Source: Cryoendolithus antarcticus
Lineage: Eukaryota > Ascomycota > Dothideomycetes > Cladosporiales > Cladosporiaceae
DNA length: 64,000 nucleotides
Reading direction: 5' to 3'
Assembly: GCA_002077065.1 (NCBI GenBank)
Contig: NAJO01000001.1
Location: forward strand, 558,001 to 622,000
The number at the start of each line of letters is the position of its first letter. The stretch's first letter is position 1. A program made the translations under genes and the position numbers. Shown here piece after piece: positions 13,796 to 24,310 of this stretch. The notes below the pieces were generated by a model. That model was not told the origin of the DNA. It did no database searches and worked only from the letters and a program-made list of their open reading frames with translations.

Positions 13796-16341
13796 TCAAG
13801 GCAGACTCAGGAAGATTTTCTTGAGCTCTTCGTACTTTGGAGTCCCAAGCCCGGTCACTATGTGACGTCAGCATGCACAATCCAGAATTTCAAGCGTCGG
13901 CCGACCTACCTGGATCCCAACCAGGCGAAGCAGAAAATCCGTTGGTTCCACAGCCTGCGTTCGGGTCAGTAAAGCTCACTACATATCGTGTTTGAGACTT
14001 GCGCATACCGGGGTTACTTCCGTTCACGATGTCGTTCAGGGCCCATGGGTGGCTATACAGCACCGGATTTAAGAACCCAATCGGTCCTTTGCCAACAGTC
14101 AGACGCTCCTCGTTGAGTAGGGTGACGATACCGCCAATGATAGGTGCTGAGGCACTCGTGCCACCAACACCGTATGTCTTGTTGAGGTACACGGTGGCGA
14201 CCTTCAGCCCGATAGCCGACAAATCCGGAAATCCACGAGCGTGTCCGCTGTTATTATATACTTTGCTGCCGAAATTCGGGGCGTAGTACTTGAGATAGTG
14301 CTGCGTTGCTTTCTTTTGGTAGGAAGGTACCTCAAAGACATCTGAGAAGCCTGCACGAATGTCAGCGGGGTCCAAAATGTTCTCCTAAATCAAGCATGCA
14401 ATCCAGCTAAAGACCGGCAACGCAGCCATGGTCTCGAGCGGTCGGAAGCATGGGGAGGAAGATGAGACTTCCTTACCTCCACCGCTGTAGTAGTCATCCA
14501 GAACATTCGCTGGATCTGGGTCCGAGACAGCCGATTCTCCGTCACTCAGGTTGTTCGAATTCAGGAACGTCGCGCCCACAGCTGTCACGTATGGGCAATT
14601 CACTGGGAAGCTGGGGCTGAATCGCTTTCCATAGGTATCCACATATCCGTACTCGGAGTTGACGCATGAGTTGTTATACCTATATCTATAGTCAGTCTCT
14701 CATGCATCGTTCTCCGTGGCATCATCTTTGCGTCTTTGACAGGCGGCCTCATCACTCGCAATTCATCAATGATATCCACTCGCTTGATGCTAATCTGAGT
14801 GAAGTGCGAATTGAGATGTTGCGCGAGTGAGGCGCTGTCCAAGCGACGTCGTAGACAGGTGCGCTGCTGTACAAGTGGAGTGCCGCCAGTGATGAGTCGC
14901 CCAAGTGCTGATCACGTTGCGAAAGTGAGGATGCAGGAGTGGAGGAAATTGAACTTACCCGGCGTTATAACGATTCGCGACTCCGCTGTCGCCCGAAGAC
15001 ACAACGACTGTTGTGCCTTGCAGAGCCAATTTCATCCATTCATTGCATTGTCTTTGTTGGTAGAATCGCGGTAGGGCCGCCTCAATTTGCCCATAGCTAA
15101 TGGAGATTACGTTTGAGCGAGGTGATCCACCACATTGCAGGGGTCCAGTATAGCCGCCTTCGTTTGGATCTGGGTACGCTGGATCGATGTACGGCTGGTC
15201 ACCACCTTGGTAGGTGCAATACGAAGCATCCAATGCATCGAGGAAGATATTGAATGTCCCGACACTGTCAACGTTGACGCTATCGCCGTTCTGGTACAGG
15301 CGTGTCTGTTGTGGCCAGATAATGGAATAGGCAGTTTGGAAATCCAGAGCCGACTCGACCACCTCTTCTGCCTGGGCGACGGTCAGATTCGACGGCTTGC
15401 CTCCATCGATGCTGATGAACTCTGGTCTAATCCCCTTGGGGATCTGAGGCGATGTCCAATTGGCAAAGTAAGGATCGAGATCCGGGTAGTAGAGGTAGTC
15501 GGCCCACTCAGCAATGCCCATTTTGTTGCCAGTGTGGTTCTTGCTCCCAGCTGGGAAGCCGTACAAGGCTCGTAAACACTCGATCGTGATAAGAGTAGAG
15601 CAGTTCTTTGTTCCAGTGAGACTGGTGATTGGTGAAGGCGCTTGCACGGCTGGGCGAGCATTCTTGATTGGTTCTAGGCCATCGAGTTGCACTGTAGGCA
15701 TAATCATGTCGATGTGCTCCTTCAGATGGCCTGGAACGCCATAGGAGTCGCATGAAAGACGATACGCGTCTGTGTTCTGGTGCTTGTAGTAGTGGTACTT
15801 TGTCTTGAGGAGTGATTCAGCCTCGCCGATTGTCGCATTTAGCTCGACCCAGTTCTTTCCTGTGAGGTTGTCAGATGACAATGGTCTCTCGTAACGAGTG
15901 GCGTAATGGCAAGGGAAATCAGGCCCAAGCAAGGGCTTTGTTCTACGTCGAGTCGCATCGAGAAAGGGTTTACTCACCGACAGAATGCCCGATCCTCTTC
16001 ATGTCGATGCCATGCTCTGTCAACCACGCAACTACACCATCTCGACTCTCTTGTTTCGGAGCAAAGACCTCTGCTACCTTCGCAGCAGACCAATGCTTCC
16101 CGAAGTTCGGGCTGAAAGGATCAGAGACATCCTGGATGAAGACGTCTGCATTCTCGAGATTCTGCTGCTTCAGCCCAATGCGAAGCGGGATCTTCTCATG
16201 AGCCTGCGCCCGGCTGTGTCGCTTCCATACGCTGTGAGGACTCGCGTTGCGTCGTTCGTGTTCGATGTGACTCTTCGTTGGAGCACATATGACGAGTTGC
16301 ACTGCTGCGAGAAAACCTACAGCTGAGTATGTGAGATGCAT
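13796..16341 (-). CDS. Secreted sedolisin (tripeptidyl-peptidase, family S53)
   Basis: Sedolisins are acid-active serine-carboxyl peptidases; fungal members release tripeptides from extracellular protein. Exons are 16341-15978, 15859-14959, 14679-14477, 14350-13910 and 13857-13796, encoding 656 residues with a TGA stop. All junctions keep frame; intron 2 is long (about 280 nt). The signal peptide is MHLTYSAVGFLAAVQLVICA. The activation propeptide is at about 25-200 (NADVFIQDVSDPFSPNFGKHWS). Catalytic residues are visible: the Glu and Asp of EVVESALDF (about 289-295), the oxyanion Asp in SSGDSG (about 411), and the nucleophile Ser in GGTSASAP (about 554). The DP-x-TGLGTP-like ending (GWDPVTGLGTP) is part of the calcium-binding C-terminus. 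Several N-x-S/T glycosylation sequons agree with secretion. The gene is intact and lies directly beside the damaged oxidase, on the same strand. Confidence 0.93.
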
Positions 16342-17030
16342 AATGCCTTTGTCTTACCGAAGCAGAGCAGACAAAGTCAAGCAAGGGCAGAGATTGACAG
16401 AGATACTACCTTAGCATTACCCTCTCCTCGGCTCAAGGATAGGCCACTACGCAATCATACTGCAGACCGCAATCAAGATCCACCGCATTGCGTACTATGG
16501 AGAGCATGCTGTTCGTATCGATCGACGTGACGCAAAGCTCGCCAAATTCATGGTGCATCGCGCAATGCTCGCATCTCCAGTGCAATTCAAAGATGATGAC
16601 ATTGTGCCTGGGAGTTGCCTGTTCTGATCTAGCGGTTGTTTGCTGGCTGCGGGAGGAGAAGGTTGGAGTGGAAGAAGAAGGTCAAGCTTTGAACTGATAA
16701 GCTTGGCACGCCTTGACACAACTGCCGAGCTCGGCGATCGGGGAACAAGCACGAGGCATGCGTTCAGTCATGTTGCAAGACTGGCACTGCTTCTATCGCC
16801 CTGGCTGCAGTCGTGAGTTACTACGCTGCTGCGTACGTGAGAGCGAGAGAGACAGAGCGACTAGCTGAAAAGGTCTTCACAAAATGGCGGCCTGCTTCTC
16901 GCGGACAACATGGACTACATCTAGACTCGTGACCGCATTGGCGAAAGCGTAGGAGCAGCTCAGATCGTTGAAGAAGTCAAGGCAGTAGTAGCGCTCGTGA
17001 GGTGCAACAACATTAGCATCCGACACGACA
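16342..17030. other. Intergenic, 5' region of the sedolisin gene
   Basis: About 690 bp lie between the sedolisin start and the 3' end of the UVRAG-like gene. No gene, repeat or structured RNA was recognised. Confidence 0.5.
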
Positions 17031-19108
17031 TCAAGTCCTGCCACCCCTCACTAATCCACCTTTCAACCTCTTCAGACTCTCCACTGCACCTTTCCCCCCC
17101 TTAATCTGCCCATCGCCTTCCTTACTCCCACCATGCCACAGCAGACCACTCAACGCACTACTAGTCGAGTCATCGCTCCTCCCTCTGCCCAGACCTCCAC
17201 GCGCACTGACACGAAGCAAGCCTTTGACGCCTCCGGACTTTCGCGCCGGTAGCTCGCCTTCGCCTGCCGTAGCGACGTAGAGTAAGTACTTAAGATTCGG
17301 CAGCGTGTGGCGAATATCTAAGACTCGCACGTGGAAAGTTGTCTCGAGCAACACCTGGATGTTTTTGTTCAGCAGGAAGAGGGCGTAGTCGAAGCGGAAG
17401 CGAGGGCTACCTCGTGTGAACAGCGGGTAGGTGCGTAGCAGAGCTTGGCTCTTGTCAGTCCCGCGGGCCGTTGAAGTAGTGGAAGGCTTAAGGAGGCTGA
17501 TTGGATCGTATACCGTGCTCGTGCTGCCTCGTGGGGTCAATGGGTAGAGCAGTGGCTGCGCTAGATAGAAGCTCAGGAGCTGTAGGACTGCCGAAACGTG
17601 ACCCAGTGCGGCTGCTACGTTATCGGAGGACTCATTATCGAGGTCATCAGAGTTCGGCAGCTGAAGGTCGCGGATCTTGAACGCCAATGTCTTGCCTGGG
17701 ATTGGCTTGATGGCATAGACGACCTGAAGGTCTTCGCATATGCGGCGGCGTTGGTTTTCGATGTTCTTGCGAAGCTGCTCTTGTTGAGTATGTTCGCCAG
17801 GCAGAGTATCTGTGCTCTGTCTCATCTCAAGTCGCCGCTTCGTGCGGACATCCAGGTCAGCTGTCATGAGCTCCCTACGGTTGGCGAGCGTTGAAGCCTT
17901 CTCGGACTTCTGTCTCTGGGCCTTCTCCATCTGCTTCGCAACAGTCTTCTTGGCATACTCGATCGTCTTCAACCGATCGCGAGCTTCAGTGACCTGATCG
18001 CGCTCACTTAGTGCCTCTCGATTCGCATCAATCAAGTTTCCAAGATCTTTCGCTAGTTTGTTCCGCGTTTCAAGTGCATCCTGTATGCTATCGTCGAGCT
18101 TACCAAGCTTCAGCAGCGCATCGAACGAGCTCGTGCCCATCGTCCGGCCACTATTGCTTCTACCAATAGGCGGTACAAGCGCTGCTGCTGGAGCGTAGTC
18201 GGACAGCGAGATCTGCAAAGTGTACACGCCATCCAGGAGATAGAACAGTACTGCATTAGAAGGCAATGGCCGTTGCGCTTCCTCAGCATGCTTGCCCAGA
18301 TACTGTAATTCACTGAGCTGTATAGAAAAGTCCACAAGCTGGCGCCAGCTCTGCCACTTGCTACTCTTTACCCAAAAGCGCAGGTTGAACCTGTCTAGCC
18401 GTGTCGTACCTGGGTTGGCCAGTGACAGGTCGAACGATCGGAAAGTCGGATTCATGGTAGTTGCCACGACCTCAGAGACGTAGATGGGCTCTTTGACGTA
18501 TCAGTGACTGGACAATTACTGGAGGAATTGCATCATCTACCTTCAACACTGTGTGCATGCAAGCTGAAGAAGACGTCCCCCATCTTATCCGCTACGACGT
18601 TCTCCAGCTTCTCCTGTCGCTTCTGCGGACTGGCATTCGCCCACTCAAGAGTGCTTCGTCGACGCATCTTTGCCAGCGATGGTCGTGACGGTGTCTTTGG
18701 CGAGCCATTGGCATCATTCTTGCGTGGACTGCAATTGGTGTGAGCATCGGCCTCGCTCTCAGACTCCACAGAGATGGCATGCTCAGGCACACGTCGCAAG
18801 TCCGTAGAGCTTCTCGAGTGTCCCAACGACTTCTTCTCCCGCAATGCTACAAGCTTCGCAGGCGAGACGAGGGTGGTCGGCAGGGCATCATCGTCAATGG
18901 TCTTCCCCCGGGGACGAGATGACAACGACGGTGATAGTGAGAGATTGCGGAGTGAGATGGAGATAACATTGCGGAGCTTGCGGTTCTACCATGTACTCAG
19001 CTGGGTGCGTTGAACGAGACGAGAATGCGTGGTGCCTACATAGGGGAGTAGCCATGGCTTCTCGCGCCGAATGCCTAGCCCATTGCGCTGCTCTGCGCCG
19101 GTCGCCAT
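17031..19108 (-). CDS. UVRAG/Vps38-like subunit of the class III PI3-kinase complex
   Basis: The UVRAG/Vps38 and Atg14 family links Vps34 PI3-kinase complexes to endosomal sorting or autophagy. Exons are 19108-19040, 18985-18541 and 18490-17031, giving 657 residues with a TGA stop. The start ATG at 19108 gives MATGAEQRNG followed by REKPWLLPY; intron 1 (54 nt) then joins to NRKLRNVISISLRNLSL, a typical opening of fungal UVRAG-like proteins. Residues 1-300 include a probable C2-like region. About 300-425 is a long coiled coil (KLDDSIQDALETRNKLAKDL and on). The conserved C-terminal domain follows, with VVYAIKPIPGKTLAFKIRDLQLP, the segment FDYALFLLNKNIQVLLE, and DIRHTLPNLKYLLY. The last 70 residues are Gly/Lys/Arg-rich. 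UVRAG/Vps38 is favoured over Atg14 because the N-terminal CxxC motifs of Atg14 are missing. The gene is intact. Confidence 0.8.
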
Positions 19109-19388
19109 TCATGCTCTTACATCGTCAGCGCATAGGCTCGTTCATGTGCAGTCATGCACTACGCGAACGCTGTGACAGTCTTGATCTGGTAAAGTATGAA
19201 GTGAAAGCAGTGTGGTTGTAGTGATGGCAGGTGCGGGTTGAAGCGGCGCTCGGGGGTGTCTTCAATGGATGAAGTTCGATCTACACCCACGACATGCATG
19301 CATACACCATGATCTTGACACTTCGATACATGTACTCCGTTTCCTCGCATCTAGATCGACACCCGGAGGCTTCGTGAACACGTGCAAT

Positions 19389-21328
19389 ATGCCAGTGCAA
19401 TTGAAGGCCCCCACGCGCAACATCTACGCATACTGCAACATCCAGACGCAGCAAGTTATATACTCATTACAACCTAGTCTACATGTGAGTCTACTGACAT
19501 TCGGTCCCTATGAATCAAGTCTAACGCCGTCCAGAATGCTTCCGTCCGGCGTCAGCTCCCAGATACTGGTGCCAATACCTCCTTCGTCAAGCTCCGCAAA
19601 GATTTGTGGCACCCCCTCTGGACTCTAGCAATCCCCGAGTCCGACTACGCCGATGCCCAGGGTCTTCACACATTCAAGAAGCTGCGAGAATGGCGAAAGC
19701 TGCACGAGGTATCATGGGAGCCGCCGGCAGATCTCGCTCGACCGTATACAAAGAGGGAAATCGAGGCTATGGAGAAGAAGCTGGAGGACCGGGGCGGCAG
19801 CAAGAAGGAGAATGTTTACGACATCATCAGGCGAGAGAAGAGGAAGATGCGGATCAACACTGTGCTGAACCAGAGAGCGAACAGTGTAGCGGATCTGGCA
19901 GCTGTGCTTGTTGAGCAGGAGGCGATGGGACTTGAAACGGCCGACCAAAATGAAGCTGGAGCGGCTGCAAAGCTAGACGCAGAGCGAGGTAACATGCTGA
20001 AGCTGGCTGCGGAGGCCGATGCTGGTGGGCTCGAGAAGCTCGACACGCGAATAGCTGCGCTGGAGGATCTGAAAGCCAAGGCAGATCGACTAGGCGAGGT
20101 GGGCACGTCACGAACGCGCATCAGCAAGCAGTTACATGATGCCAACATCAAGCGAATGAAGATGCAGACTTCGGTCGATGCTGTTGCAAGGGCGAAGGAG
20201 ATGCTGGCACAGCCACACCTTGATAGGCTAGCGTCGCTCAAGGCACGCATTAAAGTCGCAGAGGAGCGGATACAGGCATATGAGGAGCTACCAGATCTCG
20301 CGCGGTTGGCCAGCGAAAGTGCAGAGGTGGGGGGGAGCCAGGCACAGTTGCAAGTGCGGGCTGACGAGCTGAAGAAGCTACTCAAGAAGAAAGGTACTAC
20401 AAACACCCAGGAAGTCGACTCAGAACTCGAAACCCTGTGCACAAGGCAGAAAGAACTAAGGAAAGCCCGTCGGACTTTGGAGACCATTGCCAAGATCGAG
20501 AAAGGTGCCTTGAATGACGTACAAGACGAAATACAAGAGATCGAGGTCCTGGAAAGTGAGATCAAGGATGCAAACGGCCGTGAGGCTGGCGACCTCCTTC
20601 GCAGAGAAGCATGGCGTACCGCTGGATACGATTCGGACCGTGGCGACACGCTTAGACTTCAAAGAGCAGAGCTCGAAGCAGTCGAGCAAGAATACGCATT
20701 GATGTCTAATGCCAGCGTCGAGCTCGCAGAAGCCAAAGCCGAGCTTAAGACTGCGGAAGCAGAAACCGCGACAGAAGTGACTGCATCGTCTGGAAGCGCT
20801 GCGAGTGCCTCGGAGGAAGCCGCCCGACCAGCCAAGCCAGCAACCGATGAGGCACAGATACGCGAGCTCCTCCCAGGTTTTCCGGCACCGAAAAGTGATA
20901 GCCCAAATCTACCAAAGCGCGGCCGTCTACGGACCATGATCGATCGCCAAAAGCGACCCGTCTTTAGCACTGAAGGCATCACCGTCAAGTGGTCCAACGT
21001 CCTCGACGCCGAGCTCGCTGAACAATGGCCTGGGAACGTCGAACACGCACCTATGGGCATCGTGCGACACACGGCGCCTCCTGCGGACAAGGCGGCGGTG
21101 CTGGATATGGCTACAAGGAGTGCGAGAATAGTCGAGAGGGCGACGGAGAAAAAGGAGAAGGGTAGGGCAGGTAGGGAGAGGGAGGAGAAGGTGAAGTTGG
21201 TAGTATTGGAGAAGGTGCGGGAGGCTATGGAGGCGAGGAGGCTGAAAATGGAGGCTAGGGAGATGAGGCGGACAGGACCGATGAATGTCCCGGCTCCAGC
21301 GATGAAAGAGAACATGGCGTCGATGTAA
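19389..21328 (+). CDS. mL67/Mhr1-like mitochondrial ribosomal protein with long coiled-coil extension
   Basis: Mhr1 (mL67) was first described as a mitochondrial recombination factor and is also a large-subunit mitoribosome protein. Exons are 19389-19484 and 19535-21328 (50-nt intron GTGAGT...CCAG), encoding 629 residues and ending in TAA. The N-terminal domain of about 110 residues matches the family: RNIYAYCNIQTQQVIYSL, then LRKDLWHPLWTLAIP, then GLHTFKKLREWRKLHEVSW. After about residue 140 the protein is a very long charged coiled coil (Glu/Lys/Arg/Ala heptads) to about 500, followed by a Pro/Thr segment and a basic tail. The start at 19389 is chosen because it directly precedes VQLKAP; an upstream in-frame ATG at 19269 would add 40 residues of poor character. 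It shares a 280-bp divergent promoter with the UVRAG-like gene. Confidence 0.75.
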
Positions 21329-21547
21329 GATATATACATAGTCAGATGCCGAAGCATTCGATCTGTCCATCGCAAGTACTTGAGGAAGTGAAATGTTGGT
21401 CAGGTGACTTCGCGTTTTTAGAAGCCTCACTTCGACGCGCCTCCACCTCGAACATCCACTGTCGAACAACCTGACTTCCAGTATTTCAGTTCATCTCCGC
21501 CAGAGAGCCGGCCTTTCATCGACGCGGTATCACAATCCTCGCTCACA

Positions 21548-22011
21548 ATGTCAGAGTCCACGCCCCGCATCACAGCCCAGTACCTCGAGCAATTCTCTCA
21601 CCAGACCGTTCGCCTGCTGGGGAAAGTCCGCCAGCTCCGTGGCGAGCAGGCCACCATTGATGCTGGAGGGAATGTTAGCATCTACTTGAACCGCGTGAGT
21701 TCATGCAAGAACGTCTTGGGGTAAGGAAGAACTTATCGCTGACAAGAGACAGGACTCGCATCTCCAACTCAACCACGCGGTGGAGATCATTGGCAAGGTG
21801 CAGAATGATCTCAGTGTGAGGGTGATGGCTTGCACTGATTTTGGGCCAGAGAACGAGATTGGTAAGTTCCTGTGCTCACTCTGTGTGCTCTCGATTGGGC
21901 GTGAGGCAATGTTGAGCAGTGCTGATGAAATGACTAGACTTCGTGGCTGCTGAAGCGGTAGTGGACGCCACGCATCGGTATCGGGAGATATTCTATGAAA
22001 AGGATACGTGA
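21548..22011 (+). CDS. RFA3: Replication protein A 14-kDa subunit (RPA3)
   Basis: RPA3 is the smallest subunit of the trimeric single-strand DNA binding complex. Exons are 21548-21694, 21753-21861 and 21938-22011, encoding 109 residues with a TGA stop; both introns have GTGAGT or GTAAGT donors. The protein is a single OB fold: RITAQYLEQFSHQTVRLLGK at the start, the strand GNVSIYLNR, HAVEIIGKVQNDLSVRV, and a C-terminal amphipathic helix for trimer assembly (EAVVDATHRYREIFY). The length agrees with fungal RPA3 proteins (105-125 residues). It follows the mL67-like gene by 219 bp on the same strand and converges with DUG3. Confidence 0.9.
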
Positions 22012-22293
22012 TCATGTACTCCTAGATCGCATTACGAGACTGTGAACGCACGACTCTGGAGCTGGAGAGCTCGACGACCACGAGATCGCTGTCTCTGGCG
22101 GCAATCTGTCTGGCTGACTAGTCACGACAATACAGAGAAATGGATGTACGCTATAGCACTGCCTCTTGACGCACTCACGAAGTGGAAGACCAGCATGCGG
22201 AACGGATCCGGTGCAAATGCTTAGGACGAGTATATAAGATGGACGCCAGACGCGCTCGCTAAAAGTAATTCTGTATCGAAGCAGCAACGGCCA

Positions 22294-23469
22294 TCAAGCA
22301 ACAGCCAACTCCTTCGCTGCCCCGTCCAAGGCCGCAGCAGAGTTCTCCCGTGTGATAGCAGCCTTCCCATCTTCAGCAGTCTGCCCCTGTGCAATCGCGA
22401 ACCCCCGACTCCTCGAGAAGCTCGGCGTATGATTGTAGTACTGATCCAAGATCGGATGGATCAACACGGTCTGGTTGTGGATTGTGAGCACACTGTTGGT
22501 CGGTACGGTGACCCAGTTGTCGCGCTCAAACGTGAGCGGCTCACTGGCAACAAGCACAATATCCGCCCCTCGATCTCGCCTTTCCATCTTGTACTCCCCA
22601 GTCCCAAGCTGCGTCTTCCCAGCACCCTTCCCAGTCTCCGAGGAAGGTTGCATCTTCCAACTCGTCCCAGAACTGAAGAATAGACTAGCCGCTTCATCCG
22701 TGCGACTGCTCACGTACCGTGTACAGACTACACTCTTCCCATCCGTAACCGCAAAGTTGAGCAGACACCTCGCGTCTCCCTGCTCTCTCGTCTCAACAGG
22801 CAGCGCCGCAATGAACCCATTGATCCTCTCGATGGTGCGCAACATAGCCTTCCTGAGCACAACATGCCCAAACCCATCCCTCTGACTCACCTCATCATCG
22901 GCATCAACCCCAAGCAGTTCCAGCGAGTCCAAGAACAGTGCAAAAGCCCACTCGCTATCCGTACTCCCGCCCACAGCTTCGAACCACCTGTCTCCAACAT
23001 CACTCACTAGTCTTCTCTTCACGCCTAGCTTCCAGCCCCCGATCCCGCCATTATGCATCCACATCAGCGCGCCCCTTGAAAAAGGATGGCAATTGCTATC
23101 TGCCAACGCGCCCTCAGTACTCGCCCGTACATGTGCGAAGACTAATGGGGAGACTGTCTTACTAGCCAGACGCTCGAGGTTCCTGCAGTTCCAGGCTGGG
23201 ATCGTGGAGGTGAAGATACATGGCTCCGGGCCGAGGTCTATGTCCTCTTCTTTGGAGGTGTGATGATCGTCATCGTTATGACTGCGGCGTTGGCGTGCGG
23301 GGCCAGCTGTATAATAGCCCACACCGAAGCCATCACCGTTATGAGGCCGCCTATGGTCAAGTCGAAGCCGGGAGTCGTAGGACTGCGTGAGGATGCCGTG
23401 AGTGGGGTTTGTGATGAGGTGGGAGAGGAGGATTGGTTCATGGCCGGAGTAGATTAGGAACCGGCACAT
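22294..23469 (-). CDS. DUG3: Class II glutamine amidotransferase, DUG3 type
   Basis: DUG3 is the amidotransferase-like subunit that works with DUG2 to cleave glutathione in the cytosolic GSH degradation route. One exon, 391 residues, TGA stop. The protein begins MCRFLIYSGHEP; Cys2 is the N-terminal nucleophile exposed after Met removal. Further class II GATase signatures are RPHNGDGFGVGYYT near residue 40, FAHVRASTEGALADSNCHPF at about 115-135, and MWHMNGG-like MWMHNGGIGGW just after. The conserved SEPLTFERDNWVTVPTNS lies near the C-terminus. The length is normal for the fungal family (about 350-430). Confidence 0.9.
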   Translation of the reverse strand: MCRFLIYSGHEPILLSHLITNPTHGILTQSYDSRLRLDHRRPHNGDGFGVGYYTAGPARQRRSHNDDDHHTSKEEDIDLGPEPCIFTSTIPAWNCRNLERLASKTVSPLVFAHVRASTEGALADSNCHPFSRGALMWMHNGGIGGWKLGVKRRLVSDVGDRWFEAVGGSTDSEWAFALFLDSLELLGVDADDEVSQRDGFGHVVLRKAMLRTIERINGFIAALPVETREQGDARCLLNFAVTDGKSVVCTRYVSSRTDEAASLFFSSGTSWKMQPSSETGKGAGKTQLGTGEYKMERRDRGADIVLVASEPLTFERDNWVTVPTNSVLTIHNQTVLIHPILDQYYNHTPSFSRSRGFAIAQGQTAEDGKAAITRENSAAALDGAAKELAVA

Positions 23470-24310
23470 TCTTGCTTTTGCTGATGCTCCCGTCTATCTG
23501 ACTAGTCCATCGGTTGATATCACTTCCCACGTGGCAAGTTCCTCGCTATCGGGCCGTGGGATGAGGAGACGGTGAGGAGCCGTGAGGGGGAGACGGGTAC
23601 ATGCCGGCACCATCACGGGGCGATATGTATTTTTGCGATTGTGTTTGTGGAGTAATTGCGCCATCCTTGCGCCATCGTGGGTACCGAGAGGGTCAGGACC
23701 AGGGTACTACAAAGTACGCTGGCACATGGCGGTGGAGTGAGGGTGGCGATTGAAGACGCAGGTACGGAATGCCGTCATATTGACGATCACGTGAGGCCGT
23801 TTGGAGCCAACGTGGGACGGAAAATGAAGCGAATGCGTTCTTTTCTATTTACAATGCATAGTCGAGTAACTTTTCGTCTGCCCGTTCGTCTTGTCCAGTT
23901 CGTGCTGTCGTCCAATAGCCTGCCCAAAAGTGACCTTGCCAACTCCAATGCCTCCCCCAGTTTCGGTGCCCTGCGCCAAGTCGTGTGTGTCGGGGGTTCA
24001 TCTACAAAGCTTCCTCCGTTCTTGATCGCTACGAGTCTTCTTTCATGGCTGATCTCGTTTCTTCCTCTGGGCCCTCAGCTCGACTGAGTTGGACTAGGCG
24101 GCCAGCTCATCCTTGGAACAGGCGGCGGCCTGCCTATTTTTCGACAGCCGTGGCGAGGGCCAATCTCCCCACGACCTCATCTTCCGTTGCGCGAGATCGT
24201 GTGCCAAGGGCCTTGTCGGCGCTGTCGATATGACATGCGCGGTGCCGACAGGCTACTCATTGACATCACGCAGTAGCCTCGAGGCCGACTTTCCAGTCGA
24301 TCTCGATACA
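23470..24310. other. Intergenic, 5' region of DUG3
   Basis: About 840 bp lie between the DUG3 start and the 3' end of the C2H2 factor. It is open in places but no domain, repeat or RNA gene was recognised. Confidence 0.5.

Noticed and set aside
18986..19039. Apparent in-frame TAG near the start of the UVRAG-like gene
   Set aside because: A 54-nt GT-AG intron ending at that TAG restores LLPY-NRKLRN in frame, so it is an ordinary acceptor.
19816..21469. Long minus-strand open frames over the mL67-like gene
   Set aside because: Ser/Ala/Leu-rich mirror of the coiled-coil codons; no start context or domain.
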